Below are positions 1-12,339 of a stretch of 64,000 nt of DNA, piece by piece (positions within the stretch are counted from its first letter, which is position 1; every line of letters starts with the position of its first letter). The stretch comes from Heterodera schachtii (taxonomy: Eukaryota; Nematoda; Chromadorea; Rhabditida; Heteroderidae), in contig SIJG01000047.1 in assembly GCA_023374025.1 (NCBI GenBank), positions 353,239-417,238 on the forward strand, given 5' to 3'. The notes beneath the pieces were generated by a model. That model searched no databases, had not been told where the DNA came from, and was given only the letters and a program-made list of their open reading frames with translations. A program made the position numbers and the translations under genes.

Positions 1-2
1 AG

Positions 3-355
3 TCGAGCATTTTCTCCGACACAGCGCCAAGTTCTCCGGTGAAAACGCCCAAAAAATGTGTGCCCGTGTTGGGTGAGTTGATGGCGATTTGGCCAGGGAA
101 AGGGTCAAATGTATCCACCGATTTTCCGGCAATTTTTAAGATGGATTTAGCTTAATACTTTCCTTTTAAAACCATAGCATCATTGGACGAACCAAAATCC
201 GATTTGTAGGCTTAGACGATTATTTGTTCGGTTTATTAAATTAATACATAACTTTCTGCGATTTATGATTACATTTTATCGAAAAATTAAGTAAATTTTC
301 AGAAAGAAATCCGATCACTGGCGAGGTGAAGATGCCGAAGAAAATCACAATGTGA
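3..355 (+). CDS. 3' end of a Jupiter/HN1-like gene (partial, two exons)
   Basis: Two coding exons, 3-72 and 303-355, are joined by a GT-AG intron (donor GTGAGT, acceptor TTTTCAG). The window begins on the AG acceptor of the first exon. The spliced C-terminus contains SSIFSD, then TPKK, then RNPITGE, and ends in TGA at 353-355. An S-x-IF motif followed by an RNPxTGE motif resembles the Jupiter/HN1 family of microtubule-associated proteins; that match is from memory of the family and is tentative. The frame is supported because exon 1 (70 nt, phase 0 in) delivers phase 1 to exon 2. A second copy with a frameshift lies at 9144-9841. The 5' part of the gene is outside the window. Confidence 0.5.
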
Positions 356-791
356 TTGAGTTTTTGACAGCAAAAGGAAATCCGTCCACTATTTCTATGC
401 TTTTTGATCGCTTCCATTATTATTTAATTACCAAATTTTCTTTTGCCATTAACAAACAAGTCCATCTCTGTCTGTCTAAATCGCAACTCATAATATAAAT
501 TTATTGACAAAAATGCCATTTAATAAAAAAAATAGTTCATTATAAAGCGTAAAAAATGCCAATTCAAAAAAAGACTGAAATGTTGATTAATGCAAAATAA
601 TGTGATTAAATGATAGATTATTAATTATTAATCCATCGATCAGGTCGTATCGTAAAATTTGCCATTTTAGCTATTTTTCGACAAAATATGGCATAATTTT
701 GAAGCAATTAAATTTTTGTTAATTTTATTTGAAAGCAAAAGCTAATAGAGACAAACTCGGGCTACGAACGATACAAAGAATGTATAATTTT
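356..791 (+). other. 3' flank and distal upstream block shared by cluster genes
   Basis: No gene is seen. The stretch resembles 9842-10330, 13840-13950, 29640-29850, 31860-32060 and 63220-63500. Shared landmarks are 'TTTTTGATCGCTTCCATT', a run ending 'CATTTTAGCTATTTTTCGAC', and 'AAAATATGGCATAATTTTG'. It therefore belongs to the duplicated unit that carries each signal-peptide gene and probably lies at the distal end of the promoter region. Confidence 0.5.
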
Positions 792-2041
792 TAGAGGTGT
801 GCCGTGACTGAAAAAACCCGTGAACCGTGAATCGTGACCGTGACCGTGAATTGGACCCGTGAACCGTGACCGTGAATTGGTCCCGTGAACCGTGACCGTG
901 AATTGGTCCCGTGAATCGTGACCGTGACCGTGAATTGGTCCCGTGAACCGTGACCGTGAATTGGTCCCGTGAATCGTGACCGTGACCGTGATCCAAAAAA
1001 CCCGTGAAATTCACGGTTTTCGTGACCGTGACCGTGAATTTTAAGAAAATTTTTTTTGGCGGCGAATTTTTTTTTAAACTTTTTTTGTGGTATAATTTTC
1101 CAAAAATTTTTTTTTGGGAAAAGGGGGGTCCATAGGCGCCGATAGACGCCATCGCAAAAATTTTTTGAAAATTTGAGTCTTATTTGTGCACCGATTTTGT
1201 CCAAAAATGACCAAATTTTGCGAATTTGAGCCAATTTTTTACGAAATAATAAATTTTGGGGGGGGGGGGGCCGGAGGTGCCGATAGGCGCCGCCGGGGGT
1301 AAAATTGAAAATTTGAGTGCAATTTGTTAGCATTGTTAACAGATTTATCCCTAAAATTAGCAAATTTTACAATTTTAATTAGTCTAAGTCAAAAAACGAT
1401 GAAAAATGCAAATTATAGGTGCGCTTGCATATTTCAAGTTTAAAAAAATCGGGTACTGAAGTGTCCATTGGCAAGCACGCCCATAATTTGCATTTTTCAC
1501 ATAATTGTGGACGTTCTAAATTGATTCCGACCTTTTATAAATGGCTTTGTAAGACATATTACCCAATTTTTAAGAAAAATATGGGTTTTAGTGGAAACTT
1601 AGAAAATGTGATTTATTAACTGATTTTACCCAAAATCACTTTATTTCGAGCGAATTTTTTAAAAAACTTAATGAATTTTTCTTATTTAAATGGGCTCATA
1701 CTTGAAACTTTGCTTTTTATTTGTATTTCGTACAATATATATAGTTGGTTGGCTTTGTTCAAAAAAGTTTCAGGAATATGAAGGGGCCGGCGGTGCCGAT
1801 AGGCGCCGCCGGGGAAATTTTTGAAAATTTTGGTCTGTTTCTTAGCAAACTTTGCCCAAAAAAAGACCAAATTTCTCTATAAAAAAAAAATTTTTTCATA
1901 AATATTCAATTTTATCCAGTGTAAATTTTTCACGGAATACCCGTGAATTGGTACCGTGAATCGTGACCGTGACCGTGAGTGAAAAAACCCGTGAAATTCA
2001 CGGTAACCGTGACCGTGACCGTGAATCACGGCACACCTCTA
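792..2041. mobile_element. hAT-type MITE, CCGTGACCGTGAATT family
   Basis: Terminal inverted repeats read TAGAGGTGTGCCGTGA at the left and TCACGGCACACCTCTA at the right. The element is flanked by a perfect 8-bp duplication ATAATTTT at 784-791 and 2042-2049, the target length of hAT transposons. Both ends are packed with the word CCGTGACCGTGAATT in opposite orientations. The inside holds two copies of the GATA-loop hairpin core (1271-1296 and 1787-1812). No transposase is present. The apparent long minus-strand frames here are translations of the repeated word, not genes. Confidence 0.9.
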
Positions 2042-3729
2042 ATAATTTTGTTACCTTTTTGCATTTTGCTATGAAATTTTTGTGGAAGAAGACTAAAAGA
2101 GGTGCTAAAATTCGAAAATGCCAAAATAGATGCTAACCTCCATTTTAGGTGTTTTTAGGTGCTAAAAAATCGCTCTAAATTAACAATTATTCGGAGAAAA
2201 TGTGATTCCGTGCTTCTCTCACCAAGTAATACCCGTAAAAAATAGGTAAAAACCTAAAACCCTGGCTCTATTAATTAGACTAATTTATAAACCGGTGTTA
2301 TTCGGATCAGTGATATTTTGCCGTAAAGAATTTTTTGCTGTTTTTCACAATAGATAATTATTGTCTAGTGGAACCTTATCCAATGATGTTGCAAAATTCT
2401 AATTTTTCAATTACGGTTTTCAATGCGCGATTATAAATTTCATTGGTTTTATTTGTGAGTAGATATATTAAAAATAGCAACGGACTGTGCTAAGCTAACT
2501 ATCCAAAAATCACAAAGATTAGCAAATGGCTTAACAACAGCTTCTAAAACCAGAACTTTTTCTCGCGTTTTTAAAAACTCAAAATTTTAGGCGTCGCCGA
2601 AAAAGTTTTGAAAATTTGAGTGCAAATTGGAATTTAAAAGAAATTTTGTTTTACAATCCTTAATATGCAAAAAAAAATCGCTTAATTATATATTTTCTTA
2701 AAAATATTTGGTCCAAAATTGCCGAGGTTGCGGATCGCGGAAAAAAGGCCGCGAATCGCTGGTCGCGGTCGAGCTCCACTCTTGTTGTGTATCCATGTAT
2801 ATTATTGTACAATATTATGTATTTGCTAAAATAATATTCAAATATAACCCATGTTGTGTATATTGATTCTGATTTGATTTATAATTCTTAAATTTTTATT
2901 TCTCAATTTTTGCAAAATAATTTATAGATTGAAGCAATTTCTGTCTTTTTCTATTACATATAAGAGATAAAGAAATAGTAAGCAAAATTGAGAGTGTATT
3001 TTTCTCTGGCACTCTCTGTATTTATCAGTTATCTAGTTGTGTGCAAGTGACTTGGTTCTCGATTCGAGAAAATTCTCGGGTTTTTCGCTTCTCGGTCTTG
3101 TTTTCTCAGGGTCTTCTCGGTCGGTATCGGTCGGTTCTCGGAATTTCAAAATATTTCGCTTTAGGACACCAAAAGTAACTGACAATTAAACGCGTCCCCG
3201 CTCTAAAGCCTGTTTTTTGCTTGCTATAATATTGTATATTTTCTTTTAATGACCTCGTTTGTATGATTACTATTTTATGCTATCGTTTATAATACGTAAT
3301 ATAAATTGTCGTAATAAAAGCAAAATCAATTTGTAAATATTATTCACAATTATTTTATGCTTTTTACAATTTTTTTTTAATCTTAAGAAATATTTTTTAA
3401 AAAGATGTCATTTTAATTTTAAGCCTTCTTTATTTCATTTTCATTTGAAATGATCAAATTAGAAAAATGATTGTGTCTCAATTTTAAATTAACACTTTTT
3501 ATAATAATTTATAGAGTGAAGCAATGCAATTTCTGTGTTTTTTCTATTAACAGAGATATAGAAATAGTAAGAAAAATTGAGAGATGTCTTTTTCTCTGGC
3601 ACTCTCTGTATTCCTCAGTTATCTGTCACCTTTTTTTTGACTCTGTGTTTATAATTTTTGAATCAAAATTTCTGTTTAATAAGCAATTTTATTTTAATTT
3701 GTGATTAAGCGATTCAAAAATCACTTTAA
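2042..3729 (+). promoter_or_regulatory. Upstream region of secreted gene 1, with duplicated conserved box
   Basis: No coding exon is seen. Two copies of the cluster's conserved proximal box lie at about 2930-3030 and 3500-3640. Each has GAGATA-GAAATAGTAAG followed by TTTTTCTCTGGCACTCTCTGTAT and CAGTTATCT. The second is about 100 bp upstream of the ATG, as in the other family members. Between them is a remnant rich in TCTCGG and TCGGTCGGT words (3055-3140) that resembles the edge of another MITE family. Confidence 0.55.
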
Positions 3730-6700
3730 ATGATCAAAGCAATGTTTTCTGCTCGCCATTTCGTCTTTCTTCTGCTGGTCATTTTGGCATTGTCCATCGA
3801 AAGTGTGAACGGTGGACCAAAAAAAGAGAAAGGTAACTTCTCAGTTAACAATGTGATGTGAATCATTAAAAATTCAGTTCAATTTTAAATTCTGACCCTT
3901 TGGTATTTTAATTCACAATTAAACTGTTTTCGAACTCTGTCCTTTTGTGCCGGAAATTGACCAAATTGGCAGCTGACAAAAAGAAACAATCCTGCGTAGG
4001 GCTACATCTGATAAAAATATAAGAACATTGACGGGATTTGAACAATTCTCAGTCGAGAGTTACAGACCCGGGACTGATGTGACTAGGACATTCGGGACTG
4101 AATCTTCCAGTGCAAACAGTAAATCCCCATTTAACCGGAACCGGGACTTGCCAGGACTTAAAAAGGAGGACCTGGATTTTGGACCGGGACCTGGGCAAAC
4201 TGGGACTTTTTCTTTTAGAAATTTTTGTTAAACGAAATTTTGAAAAATTCATAAAATAATTCTTTTTCTACGAAAATTACTGTAAATATTAAACTTTTTT
4301 TTCCATAAATTATTGTATATTCAATTTATAATTTAAAAAATTTTCTAAATTTAATGAATAGGTTTTGCTTTTGTCTAACAATCACTTGGACAATTTTTTG
4401 AAATTTAAGAATATCCATAAATGTTAAAAAAAATTTCAGCTTTAATACATAAAATATTTAAGAAATATTTTTAACTTTATTAATGCCTTTAATATTGTTG
4501 GTTTTTAGATTTTTTGATTTCTTAAAAAACACCATTAAAATTAATCTTTCTAAAAAAATTTCAAAAAAGCTTAAAAAAAATTGTTGCACCTAATTAAAAA
4601 TATTCTTGCCTTAACCTCGGAAATGCTTGAAACCTACCTTAATAATTTGTAATTCCAGCAGTGTATTTTTTGCAATTTTTCTTTTGTTTTAAATTTTTGA
4701 TCAATATTTTCACGGCATGGAAAATTTACAATTTTTCATTAAATAAAAATTGTTATTTTCTTAAGATAAAAACCCGAAGTTTTTTAACTGCAACCCTAAT
4801 GAATTTCAAGGAATTGTCCAACAACATACCGGTGAGATTTATAAATTAGCAATCAATTCAAAATATGATTTATTTAATTATTAATGAGAGAAAATTAGTA
4901 TAATGACAAAAGAGTGATGAGGAAATTAATTCCCAATTTTATATAACAATTCTTAAAAAATAATAAAATGTAAAATAAAATTCATATTATAGAGCAAAAA
5001 ATTTCGATTTTTGGAGTATTTTTCTTTTCCAAAATACCTTTTCAGAACCAAGTTCAGAATTTTTTATATTTATTTAAAATACCAAAATTCGTTCGCCAAA
5101 AAACAATGAAAACAATATGATGAATGGATTTTATAATATTTTTACAAAACTTTTAATTACATTTTGGAGGAAAAATGAGGGCAAATTAAATTTTGATTTA
5201 AAATTGAGTAAAAATTTTTCAGTAAGGACAGGAAACAATAGTTTCGCCGTATCAAAATCTTCTCATTTTTGATAAATAAGTCTAATTTTTTTTCTTTAAT
5301 TTTGCTTAAATAAATATTAGAGCTTTTTTACAAACAATCCCAACACTAATTATGTCTAATCTCACATGGATTAATTATTCCTATGTTTTGGGTCAGCCTT
5401 TCTCAGCCATGATCAATCAATTACAGGAAACGCTTTCACTTCATCAAATTTCGCTGCACCACAGTCAAATCCATCAACAGGTAAAAAAACACTTTAATGC
5501 TAACAATAAGTTCAATAAAATTTTAAACAATGAAAATCATAACTAATTATAAATACGAGTCAATTTTGATTTTTATATTCCCAAAAAGCCACCAAAAATC
5601 ACCAATAAAAAGCAGCAAAAATCAACAGATCAACATTTCAAAAAAACACCTTTGACCCCTTCAAAAGCAGTAAAACGCTAAAAAAAAGCTTATCTGCGTG
5701 CTCAACTATTAATGTTCATTAAAAAATTTCAAGAATTTTATTTTTCTTACTGTAAATTTTCTGAAACCCAAAAAATTCTTAAAATTTTTGCGTTAGTAAA
5801 ATATGAGCACTTTATGTTCCGAGAAATTAATATATTAATTTTTGTTTTAGGTTCATATTTTCAAGACTTACTCAGCCAAGTCGAAGCATCTGCAGCAGGA
5901 AACGCGTTCAATTCATCATCAAATTTCGCCGCACCACAGCAACCAACAGGTAAAAAGCAATGAATTTAATAGTAAAGTCGATGGCACTTCGTCCCTTCGG
6001 CGATTTTTAAAAATGCCAAAATTTTGGCAAAAATATTAAAAAGAAAATATTTGATTTTATATGTTATGGCTAGAGATCGGTATTTTGAAAAAAGCCTGGA
6101 CCTGGACCTGGATTTCCTGGACAAAAATCCAGGAAAATCCAGGTCCAGGAAAAATCCAGGCACCTCGAGAGCTGGATCCAGGCCTGGACCTGGATTTTTT
6201 GAAATTTGTTTTAAAAAGCAAAAAAAATCTTTGAAAAAATCAATTAATTGCTTGAGAAAGTCTAAAAATATCTAATTCTTAATAATAATGTGTTTTTAAA
6301 TCTATTTATCATTTTTGATAAACTTGAAAAAAATCATTCAATTGAAATACTAAAATTAACGTCCCAAAAATTATAACATTTGGAAAAAAAGTTCAAAAAA
6401 TTTTGAAAGGGGTTTTAATTTTTTATATGAATTAATAAGTTTTTCGAAAATTTTTCCAACATGTAATCTTGGAATTTTTTCATAAAAAATTTTCTGATTT
6501 TTTTTCCAAGTTTATAGGTCAATTGATTTAAACAATTTTGTGGAAAACATAAGCAATTTGAAAATTTCAGTGCATTCAGAATCAAAAAACCAGATTTCTA
6601 ACAATTTTTTCGGCACATTTTTTCAAAAAAATTTTAGGATGTGTGAGGGAAGAGAGCCCGGCGGTGACGATAGGCGCAACTGGAAAATTTTTTGTAATTT

Positions 6701-7167
6701 CTATACAAATTGTATGCAATTAAAAGCCAAGCGTCGACTTTTTTTGCTTTTAAAAGTGCCTTTTTTTAAGAGAATAAGAATTTTTAGGGGGCGGAGTGAA
6801 AATTTTGGCACATTTTATACCAATTTTAAATACATTTCGCCATAAAAATTGAAAAAAATTTATTCAGTAAATCCAGGTTTTTGTGCCTGGACCTGGACCT
6901 GGATTTTCAAATTGACCTGGACCTGGATTTCCTGGACAAAAATCCAGGAAAATCCAGGTCCAGGAAAAATCCAGGCCTGGATCCAGGTCCAGGCCGATCT
7001 CTAGTTATGGCTGCAGCACTATTTCAGGCCATTCGTCTGGATTCTTCAATTCATTGCCAAATTCCACTTTCATTTCCTTTAACTCCAACAATTCACAACC
7101 ATCACAACTAAGTGAACAGAGTTGGAAATTGAAAATAAAGATAAATTTTATAATAAATGGAACATAA
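3730..7167 (+). CDS. Secreted cassette protein, gene 1 (five exons)
   Basis: Exons 3730-3832, 4766-4831, 5427-5480, 5851-5949 and 7028-7167 are all joined in phase 1 and give a 153-residue protein. Exon 1 encodes a signal peptide (MFSARHFV at residue 5, a run of Phe/Leu/Val/Ile, ending ESVNG) followed by basic GPKKEK. Exon 2 is a short module with one Cys and a VQQH motif. Exons 3 and 4 are Ser/Asn/Pro-rich and related to each other (both contain NFAAPQ). The last exon is Ser/Asn/Gln-rich with NSNNSQPSQ. In its paralogue at 58411 this exon ends at a GT donor; here the GT is AT, so translation reads on to TAA at 7165-7167. No zinc finger is retained. Expected product: a small secreted protein of unknown function. 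Confidence 0.6.
6071..7003. mobile_element. hAT-type MITE, CCTGGACCTGG family, copy 1
   Basis: Ends read TAGAGATCGG and CCGATCTCTA. The 8-bp target duplication GTTATGGC is perfect at 6063-6070 and 7004-7011. Subterminal CCTGGACCTGG words fill both ends. The centre carries a decayed copy of the hairpin core near 6658. It sits in the last intron of secreted gene 1, 24 bp upstream of the acceptor. Removing it leaves an intron of about 140 bp. Confidence 0.9.
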
Positions 7168-7803
7168 ATATGGACTAATAAAGCCCGAAATATGGACTAA
7201 AAAGCTCAAAATGGCCAAATATGGACCAAAATATGGATTAAAAACTGCCAAAATATATGTTTTAAAACCTTAAAAATTCCTAAAAAAGGTGTGTATATTC
7301 AATATTTGCTTAAAATACTTAAAAAATAAACTAAAAACTGCTAAAATAGATTTATAGTTTTTAAATGCCAAATTTTATCAGATTCTAGCTTCACAATTGA
7401 AAACCAAATACATTTCAAATTTTTTGGTAATAATCTCATTCTTTGTCAGCGAAATTTTTCGGACGAAAAAAAAATTTGGCAAAATTTTGAGAATTCTCAT
7501 TTTTGGTAAAAATTTCCAAAAAGCCGATCTTTATGGGTGTATTTTTCTCTTCTTTTTTTTTTGCATTTTTCTTGTGAAATTTGCCAAAAATGGCCAAAAT
7601 ATGGACTAAAAGTGCAAAAATGTCGAAATATGGATTTATTCTAGAAAACCCCCAAAATATGCTTTTATATGGCTTCTTCTTCTCTATCTTATAGACTAAA
7701 AACTTTCACCAAATCAAAAAATTTGAACGATGATATGCTATTTTTGAGCCACTTTCTTCATAGCATATGCACAAAAAATTAATCCATATAATTTCGAGCT
7801 CTA
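7166..7803. mobile_element. MITE, ATATGGACTAAAA family, left-truncated
   Basis: Repeats of AATATGGACTAAAA fill the left part, and the right end is CCATATAATTTCGAGCTCTA. The better copy at 18376-19011 shows the matching left end, which is missing here. The element begins almost exactly at the stop codon of secreted gene 1. Confidence 0.6.
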
Positions 7804-8180
7804 TTAATTATGATTAAGGTGGAAATCAGCAAGACGAAGTGTTGGATGTTGAGCCATTAAGCACTGTTTATCCACCCGGCAGCAAACGCTTTCCCCAAGG
7901 CCGTTCTTCAAAAGGATCGAAAAGAAAGGGAGGAAAACAGTGAGAAATGAACGGACGCTAAACAGAGGAGGAAAAAGAAAGTTTCGGGAATTGGCATTTG
8001 ACAATGGCATTTTCCATTTGGCATTTGTTGATTGGTGTTCTGTGATTTGGCATTTTGGTAAATTGCTTTTGCAGGATTCGGTTACTTTTGGCTATTTTAA
8101 TCAAGAGGTCTTGGAGTGGCTAATAAAATTAAATCCATTTGCTACAATTGTGATTAAAGTTAGAAAATTACGCTGAAAAT
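7804..8180 (+). repeat. 3' flank block of a cluster gene
   Basis: No gene is supported. The stretch (AAGGTGGAAATCAGCAAGAC, then GTGAGAAATGAACGGACG, then GAGGAGGAAAAAGAAA) recurs at 19656-19789 and 39940-40170. The same AATGATCGGACGGAAGCG signature follows the terminal exons at 17183, 43551, 54778 and 59322. It is therefore probably the 3' untranslated region of this gene type. Confidence 0.5.
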
Positions 8181-9143
8181 CATTCACACTAATTTCACGC
8201 CTTGGTTAGATTGGCGCCGTTTTGCGCCAAAAATTCTTAAATTTCACTTCAGATTTTAATATGACAAATCGAGAGAATCTGAATAAACTCTAAAAATCTG
8301 GACAAGTTAGAATTTAATTGCAGTTTAATTATGAGTATGCCACTTATAAATTGAATAATTTGACAGTAGGAGATGCCAAATGTCTCCCAAAAAATTCGAA
8401 ATTGAATATTTTGTAAAAACAATGGATGGCTTAGTTCCGCGAATTCAAAAGAAACTTTTTCTACGAATTCGGGCACAAAAACACTTAGAACTTACGTTGG
8501 AATGTACATAAGTATTCGGATTAAAAAAAATTTTATTGGAAAAAGAAAGGGAGTCACTAAGTAAAATCCTAAAATAGATTGATTGCATAATCAGATGGGT
8601 GTGGTAGTGATCTTGTTTTTTGAAAATATTATATCAACAAAATTCAGCACGAAAATATTCATATTTGAAATCAGATGAATGTGTTTTCTTCGTTGTAAAT
8701 TCTCACTCCTTTTTTGCCCTTTTTCACTGATTGACTTCCCAAAATTGGCACCAAATAAAATGCCAAATTCAATTTAAAGTCCAATGGTCAGCAATGTTTT
8801 TCCTCATTCCTCTTCGTTTGCACATAAATTTTGACCATTTTGGTAGAAAATTTAGTCTTCAATCTCCTCCCCCTCCCCCTCCACTGCCCAAAAAATTTCA
8901 TTTGCTTAAGCCCCGGAGGGCATCCTCCCCGTCTAATTTCCCCCATTCTTTGCCAATTTTAATTTAGATGGAATTCTAATGCCCTCCCTGGCACTCTTTG
9001 TGTCCCGGACACTAATCCCTCGGGGCACTTTTGGCCGCCCAATGGGCGCGCCATGTCGTGCGTTGCCGCTCATTTAATTAGGGATTGCCCGGGGGATGTG
9101 ATGGGATAATGGATAAAAATTATGGAAAAACGCGCAATTGCAG
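8181..9143. other. Intergenic or intronic stretch before the second Jupiter-like copy
   Basis: No exon can be supported. The part from 8860 to 9110 is richer in G+C and C-tracts than the surroundings. It includes GGGCGCGCCATGTCGTGCG (about 9045-9063), which recurs at 13270 in the third, more decayed copy of this block. That suggests this is an intron of the Jupiter-like gene carried along in the segmental duplication. Confidence 0.35.
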
Positions 9144-9841
9144 AAGCGATGTGGGCCCAAGTTGGACACAAAAGAGCGCCTGTTTGGCCAAGCGATGCCG
9201 GAAACGCCGAAGAAAAAGCTGAACGACACATTCCGAGTGAGGAACAAATTTAAAATTTGGGAAACAGAATTAAAAAATTTATGACAGAAATTAAAAAAAA
9301 AAATTTAAAAATTTACTGTAAATTTACTGTAAATTTTAAATAAAAAATAAAGGTATAATAATTCCATATGATGATTTTTTAGTCGAGCATTTTCTCCGAC
9401 ATAGCTCCAAGTTCTCCGGTGAAAACGCCCAAAAAAATGTGTGCCCGTGTTGGGTGAGTTGGACTTGGTGTTTTATAAAAAGCGCACAATTTGAAAATGG
9501 CCACAAATGGTCATGGAAAAGGTTGTGTCTCGCCGACTGAGTTCTGGCAATTTTTTTAATGGAGCAAAATGAAATTTTCGAAATTTTATATCGTTTAAAA
9601 TCGTTAATATTAAGAAGCTATGTATTATAAATTACTGGTTAATTGATTAAACAATTCTAAAAAGTTACAACTTTTCTAACTCTGTAACATTAAATTTGAA
9701 CCATTTAATTTTAATAAGTGTTGTTGGATTAGCTGCTTGGAATGGCTTTTGTGATTGCATTTTATCAAAAAATTAAATGAATTTTCAGAAAGAAATCCGA
9801 TCACTGGCGAGGTGAAGATGCCGAAGAAAATCACAATGTGA
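9144..9841 (+). pseudogene. Second copy of the Jupiter/HN1-like 3' end, frameshifted
   Basis: Exons 9144-9236, 9383-9453 and 9789-9841 line up with the copy at the window start, with one more 5' exon visible here (contains KLDTKERLFGQ and TPKKKLNDTFR). The middle exon has seven A's where copy 1 has six. It is therefore 71 nt instead of 70, and the RNPITGE reading frame of the last exon is lost. Either this copy is a pseudogene or the homopolymer is an assembly error. Spliced as it stands, it would read an unrelated tail ending FYAF. Confidence 0.5.
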
Positions 9842-11270
9842 TTGAGTTTTTGACAGCAAATTCCAAGGATATGATTTTAAGGAAATCCATCCGCCATTTC
9901 TATGCTTTTTGATCGCTTCCATTAATTATTTAATTACCAAATTTTCATTTGCCATTAACAAACAAATCCATCTTCTCTCTTCTAAATGGAAACCTGTAAT
10001 ACAAAAAAAAACATATTGTGAAAAATGCCATTTTAATAATAATAATAATAATAAATTTCATTACAAAACATAACAAATGCGCATGTCATCCAAAGCAATT
10101 CATCTAACGGCAAAACAGTCCAATTTTTTTCAGATAAAAATTAAAAATAAAAGGATGTAAAATCAAACTGAAAAAAAATTAAAATAAAATTAATGCAAAA
10201 CAACGTGATTGAATGATTAATTAATTCCATCGGTGCTATCGTTTCTTAAAATCCGCCATTTTAGCTATTTTTCGACAGTTAAAAGTAACAAATTAACATT
10301 CTTGGTATCGTTCGATTGCCCCAAATTTTTCTCTATTAGCCCAAATAAAAATTAACAAATTTAAATTATAGCAGAAATAGGAATTATTTTCATACAACTT
10401 TTTTCGAAAGTTAAGCAATTTTTTTTTTGAACTTTCGCAGGCTAATTGAGAAAAATCTGATTTAGCATTGTACAATAATATAGCATACATACATTAATAT
10501 TTTAATAAGATCACAGCATCACTAGAAGATTATGCAATATAGAATTCATTTTGTATAAAATTAAAAAGGTATGACATCACCGTGCAGCATCAGTAGAGTA
10601 TTATTATATAATTTATATTCATTTTTATATAATCTTTGTGTTTTTATGCGAGTGAAACTCTACTGCTTTATAGAAATTTTCACATATAAGGCAAAGCAAA
10701 TGTGAATATTATCACAATCGTTTTATATTTAAAATTTCTCTTAACTTTACTTATTAGGTAGGGCTGTCAATTTTATGTAAATACATATTTTTTCATGGTT
10801 TAAAATTTTATTTACATATTTTGTACATATTTTGGGTTTTTATTACATATTTATGTACATATTTTGACTAATTTTTGTACATATTTTTGACAGCCCTAAT
10901 TATTAATGATTTATAAAATCTTTTTATTTTGGCTTTTAATATTACCATTTTCGACTGAAATGGTCAAACTTCCGAAAATGGGGGGATGTTTTATTTTAAG
11001 TTAATATACTGTACTGTTTCTTGCAAAAACATTTATAGAGCGAAGAATTTTGTTTTTTATTTTCTATCCACAGAGATAAAGAAATACTAAGTAAAAATGA
11101 GGGGTGTTTTTTTCTCTGTCACTCTCTGTATTTATCGGGTTTCTCTCGTTTTTTATATACTCATTTTTCAGTGGGTATAATTTTTGTATTGGAATTTCTG
11201 ACTTATTTTTTATTATGTATTTTATTTTACGTGATTAAGCAATTTTGAAGGCAATTTGTAAAAGTGATAA
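9842..11270 (+). promoter_or_regulatory. Upstream region of secreted gene 2
   Basis: No coding exon is seen. It holds the distal block shared with 356-791, one or two units of the promoter tandem repeat (10500-10625), the 140-bp MITE 10759-10898, and the conserved proximal box at 11035-11165. The box has AGAGATAAAGAAATACTAAG, then TTTTTCTCTGTCACTCTCTG, then TATTTATC. The ATG follows about 105 bp downstream of it. Confidence 0.55.
10759..10898. mobile_element. Short MITE, GTACATATTTT family
   Basis: Ends read TAGGGCTGTCAA and TTGACAGCCCTA with GTACATATTTT words between. It is 140 bp with no coding capacity. Flanks (TTATTAGG and ATTATTAA) are only roughly similar, so a target duplication is not established. 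Related words occur at 44940-45330 and 49025-49215. Confidence 0.7.
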
Positions 11271-12297
11271 ATGTTTTCTGCTCGCCATTTCGTCTCTCTT
11301 CTGCTGCTCATTTTGGCATTGTCCATTGAAAGTGTGAACGGTGGACCAAAAAGAGAGAAAGGTAACGGGGTTAATTATGATTTGAAAATAAGAGGGATTT
11401 GAATATATTCCTTTGAGTTATTTCTTTTTAAAATCAAAGGCAAGAAACCGACGTCTCAAACAATAATTCATTGCAACGAGGATAATTACAGAGAAACAGT
11501 CCACCAATTTACCGGTGGGTTTTATAAATAAGCCATTAATTTAAAATTTCATTTAATTAATTGTTAAGTATATGAAATTTGGTACAATGTCAAAAGGACG
11601 AACAATTAATTGCCAATTGTATAAAAAAATAAATAATAGTTTTTGCACTTTAAGTTTTTTTATATGTTTTGAAATTTAACGGAAGGGTTCCATTAGGCCG
11701 GGAGGAGAAAAGGCAAAGCAATGAATGGGAATTTAAATTAATAGCATTTCAATTTGAACGATATTTGAGTTAGAGACTCGAAATTTCTCGAGATTCAGAC
11801 TTTTCTGACTGTTGTACATAAATTAGAAACTTTTAATTGCGGTTTTGGAGGAAAAATGAGGGCAAAATTAAATTTTGATTTAAATTGAGTAAAAATTTTT
11901 CAGGAAGAACCGGAAACAGTAGTATTGGATCATCCAATTTATCAGCTAATCCGTTTCACAGTGGCCAACAGCCTACGTTTAACAGGCAGTCTATGCCATC
12001 ATCAGGTAAAGCAATAAATTAGAATTAAATTTGAATGAAATTTGAGTCTCGGGATTAGCGACGGATTAGCGTGGATTTGGGCAAGGAATTGAGAAGATGT
12101 ATGAAAAGATTCGACAAGAAACGCATTCACCTATTTATATTTCGCCGTATCAAAGGCTTCTCATTTTTGATCAAGAATTCTAATTTTTTTTACTTAAATA
12201 TTGCTTAAATAAATATTAAGGCTTTTTAGAAATAATTCCCAACACTAATTATGTCTAATTTCATATGGATTAATTATTCCTAGGTCTTGTTGTATAA
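11271..12297 (+). CDS. Secreted cassette protein, gene 2
   Basis: Proposed exons are 11271-11361, 11440-11514, 11904-12005 and 12284-12297, all phase 1 (93 residues). Exon 1 is a signal peptide (MFSARHFVSLLLLILALS) ending SVNG, then GPKREK. Exon 2 is the Cys module paralogous to 4766 (TIIHCNEDNYRETVHQF); its acceptor TCAAAG is weak. Exon 3 is Ser/Gln-rich (NLSANPFHSGQQPTFN) and paralogous to 38993. The last exon is only five codons, GLVV and stop, at the position where gene 1 has its 99-nt exon. The gene is therefore probably shortened, or its true terminal exon is elsewhere. Confidence 0.5.
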
Positions 12298-12339
12298 CAG
12301 CGGAAAAATAGAGAAATCGAAAATGAAAATTTTTTGATT

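Noticed and set aside
742..1363. Long overlapping minus-strand frames with repeated RDQFTVTVHG
   Set aside because: They are translations of the CCGTGACCGTGAATT word array inside a MITE; frames shift freely with word length and there is no start context or splice logic.
6024..7111. Frames with LDLDLDFLDKNPGKSRSRK on several strands
   Set aside because: By-product of the CCTGGACCTGG words; identical peptides occur in every copy of the MITE at 6071, 46024 and 48388.
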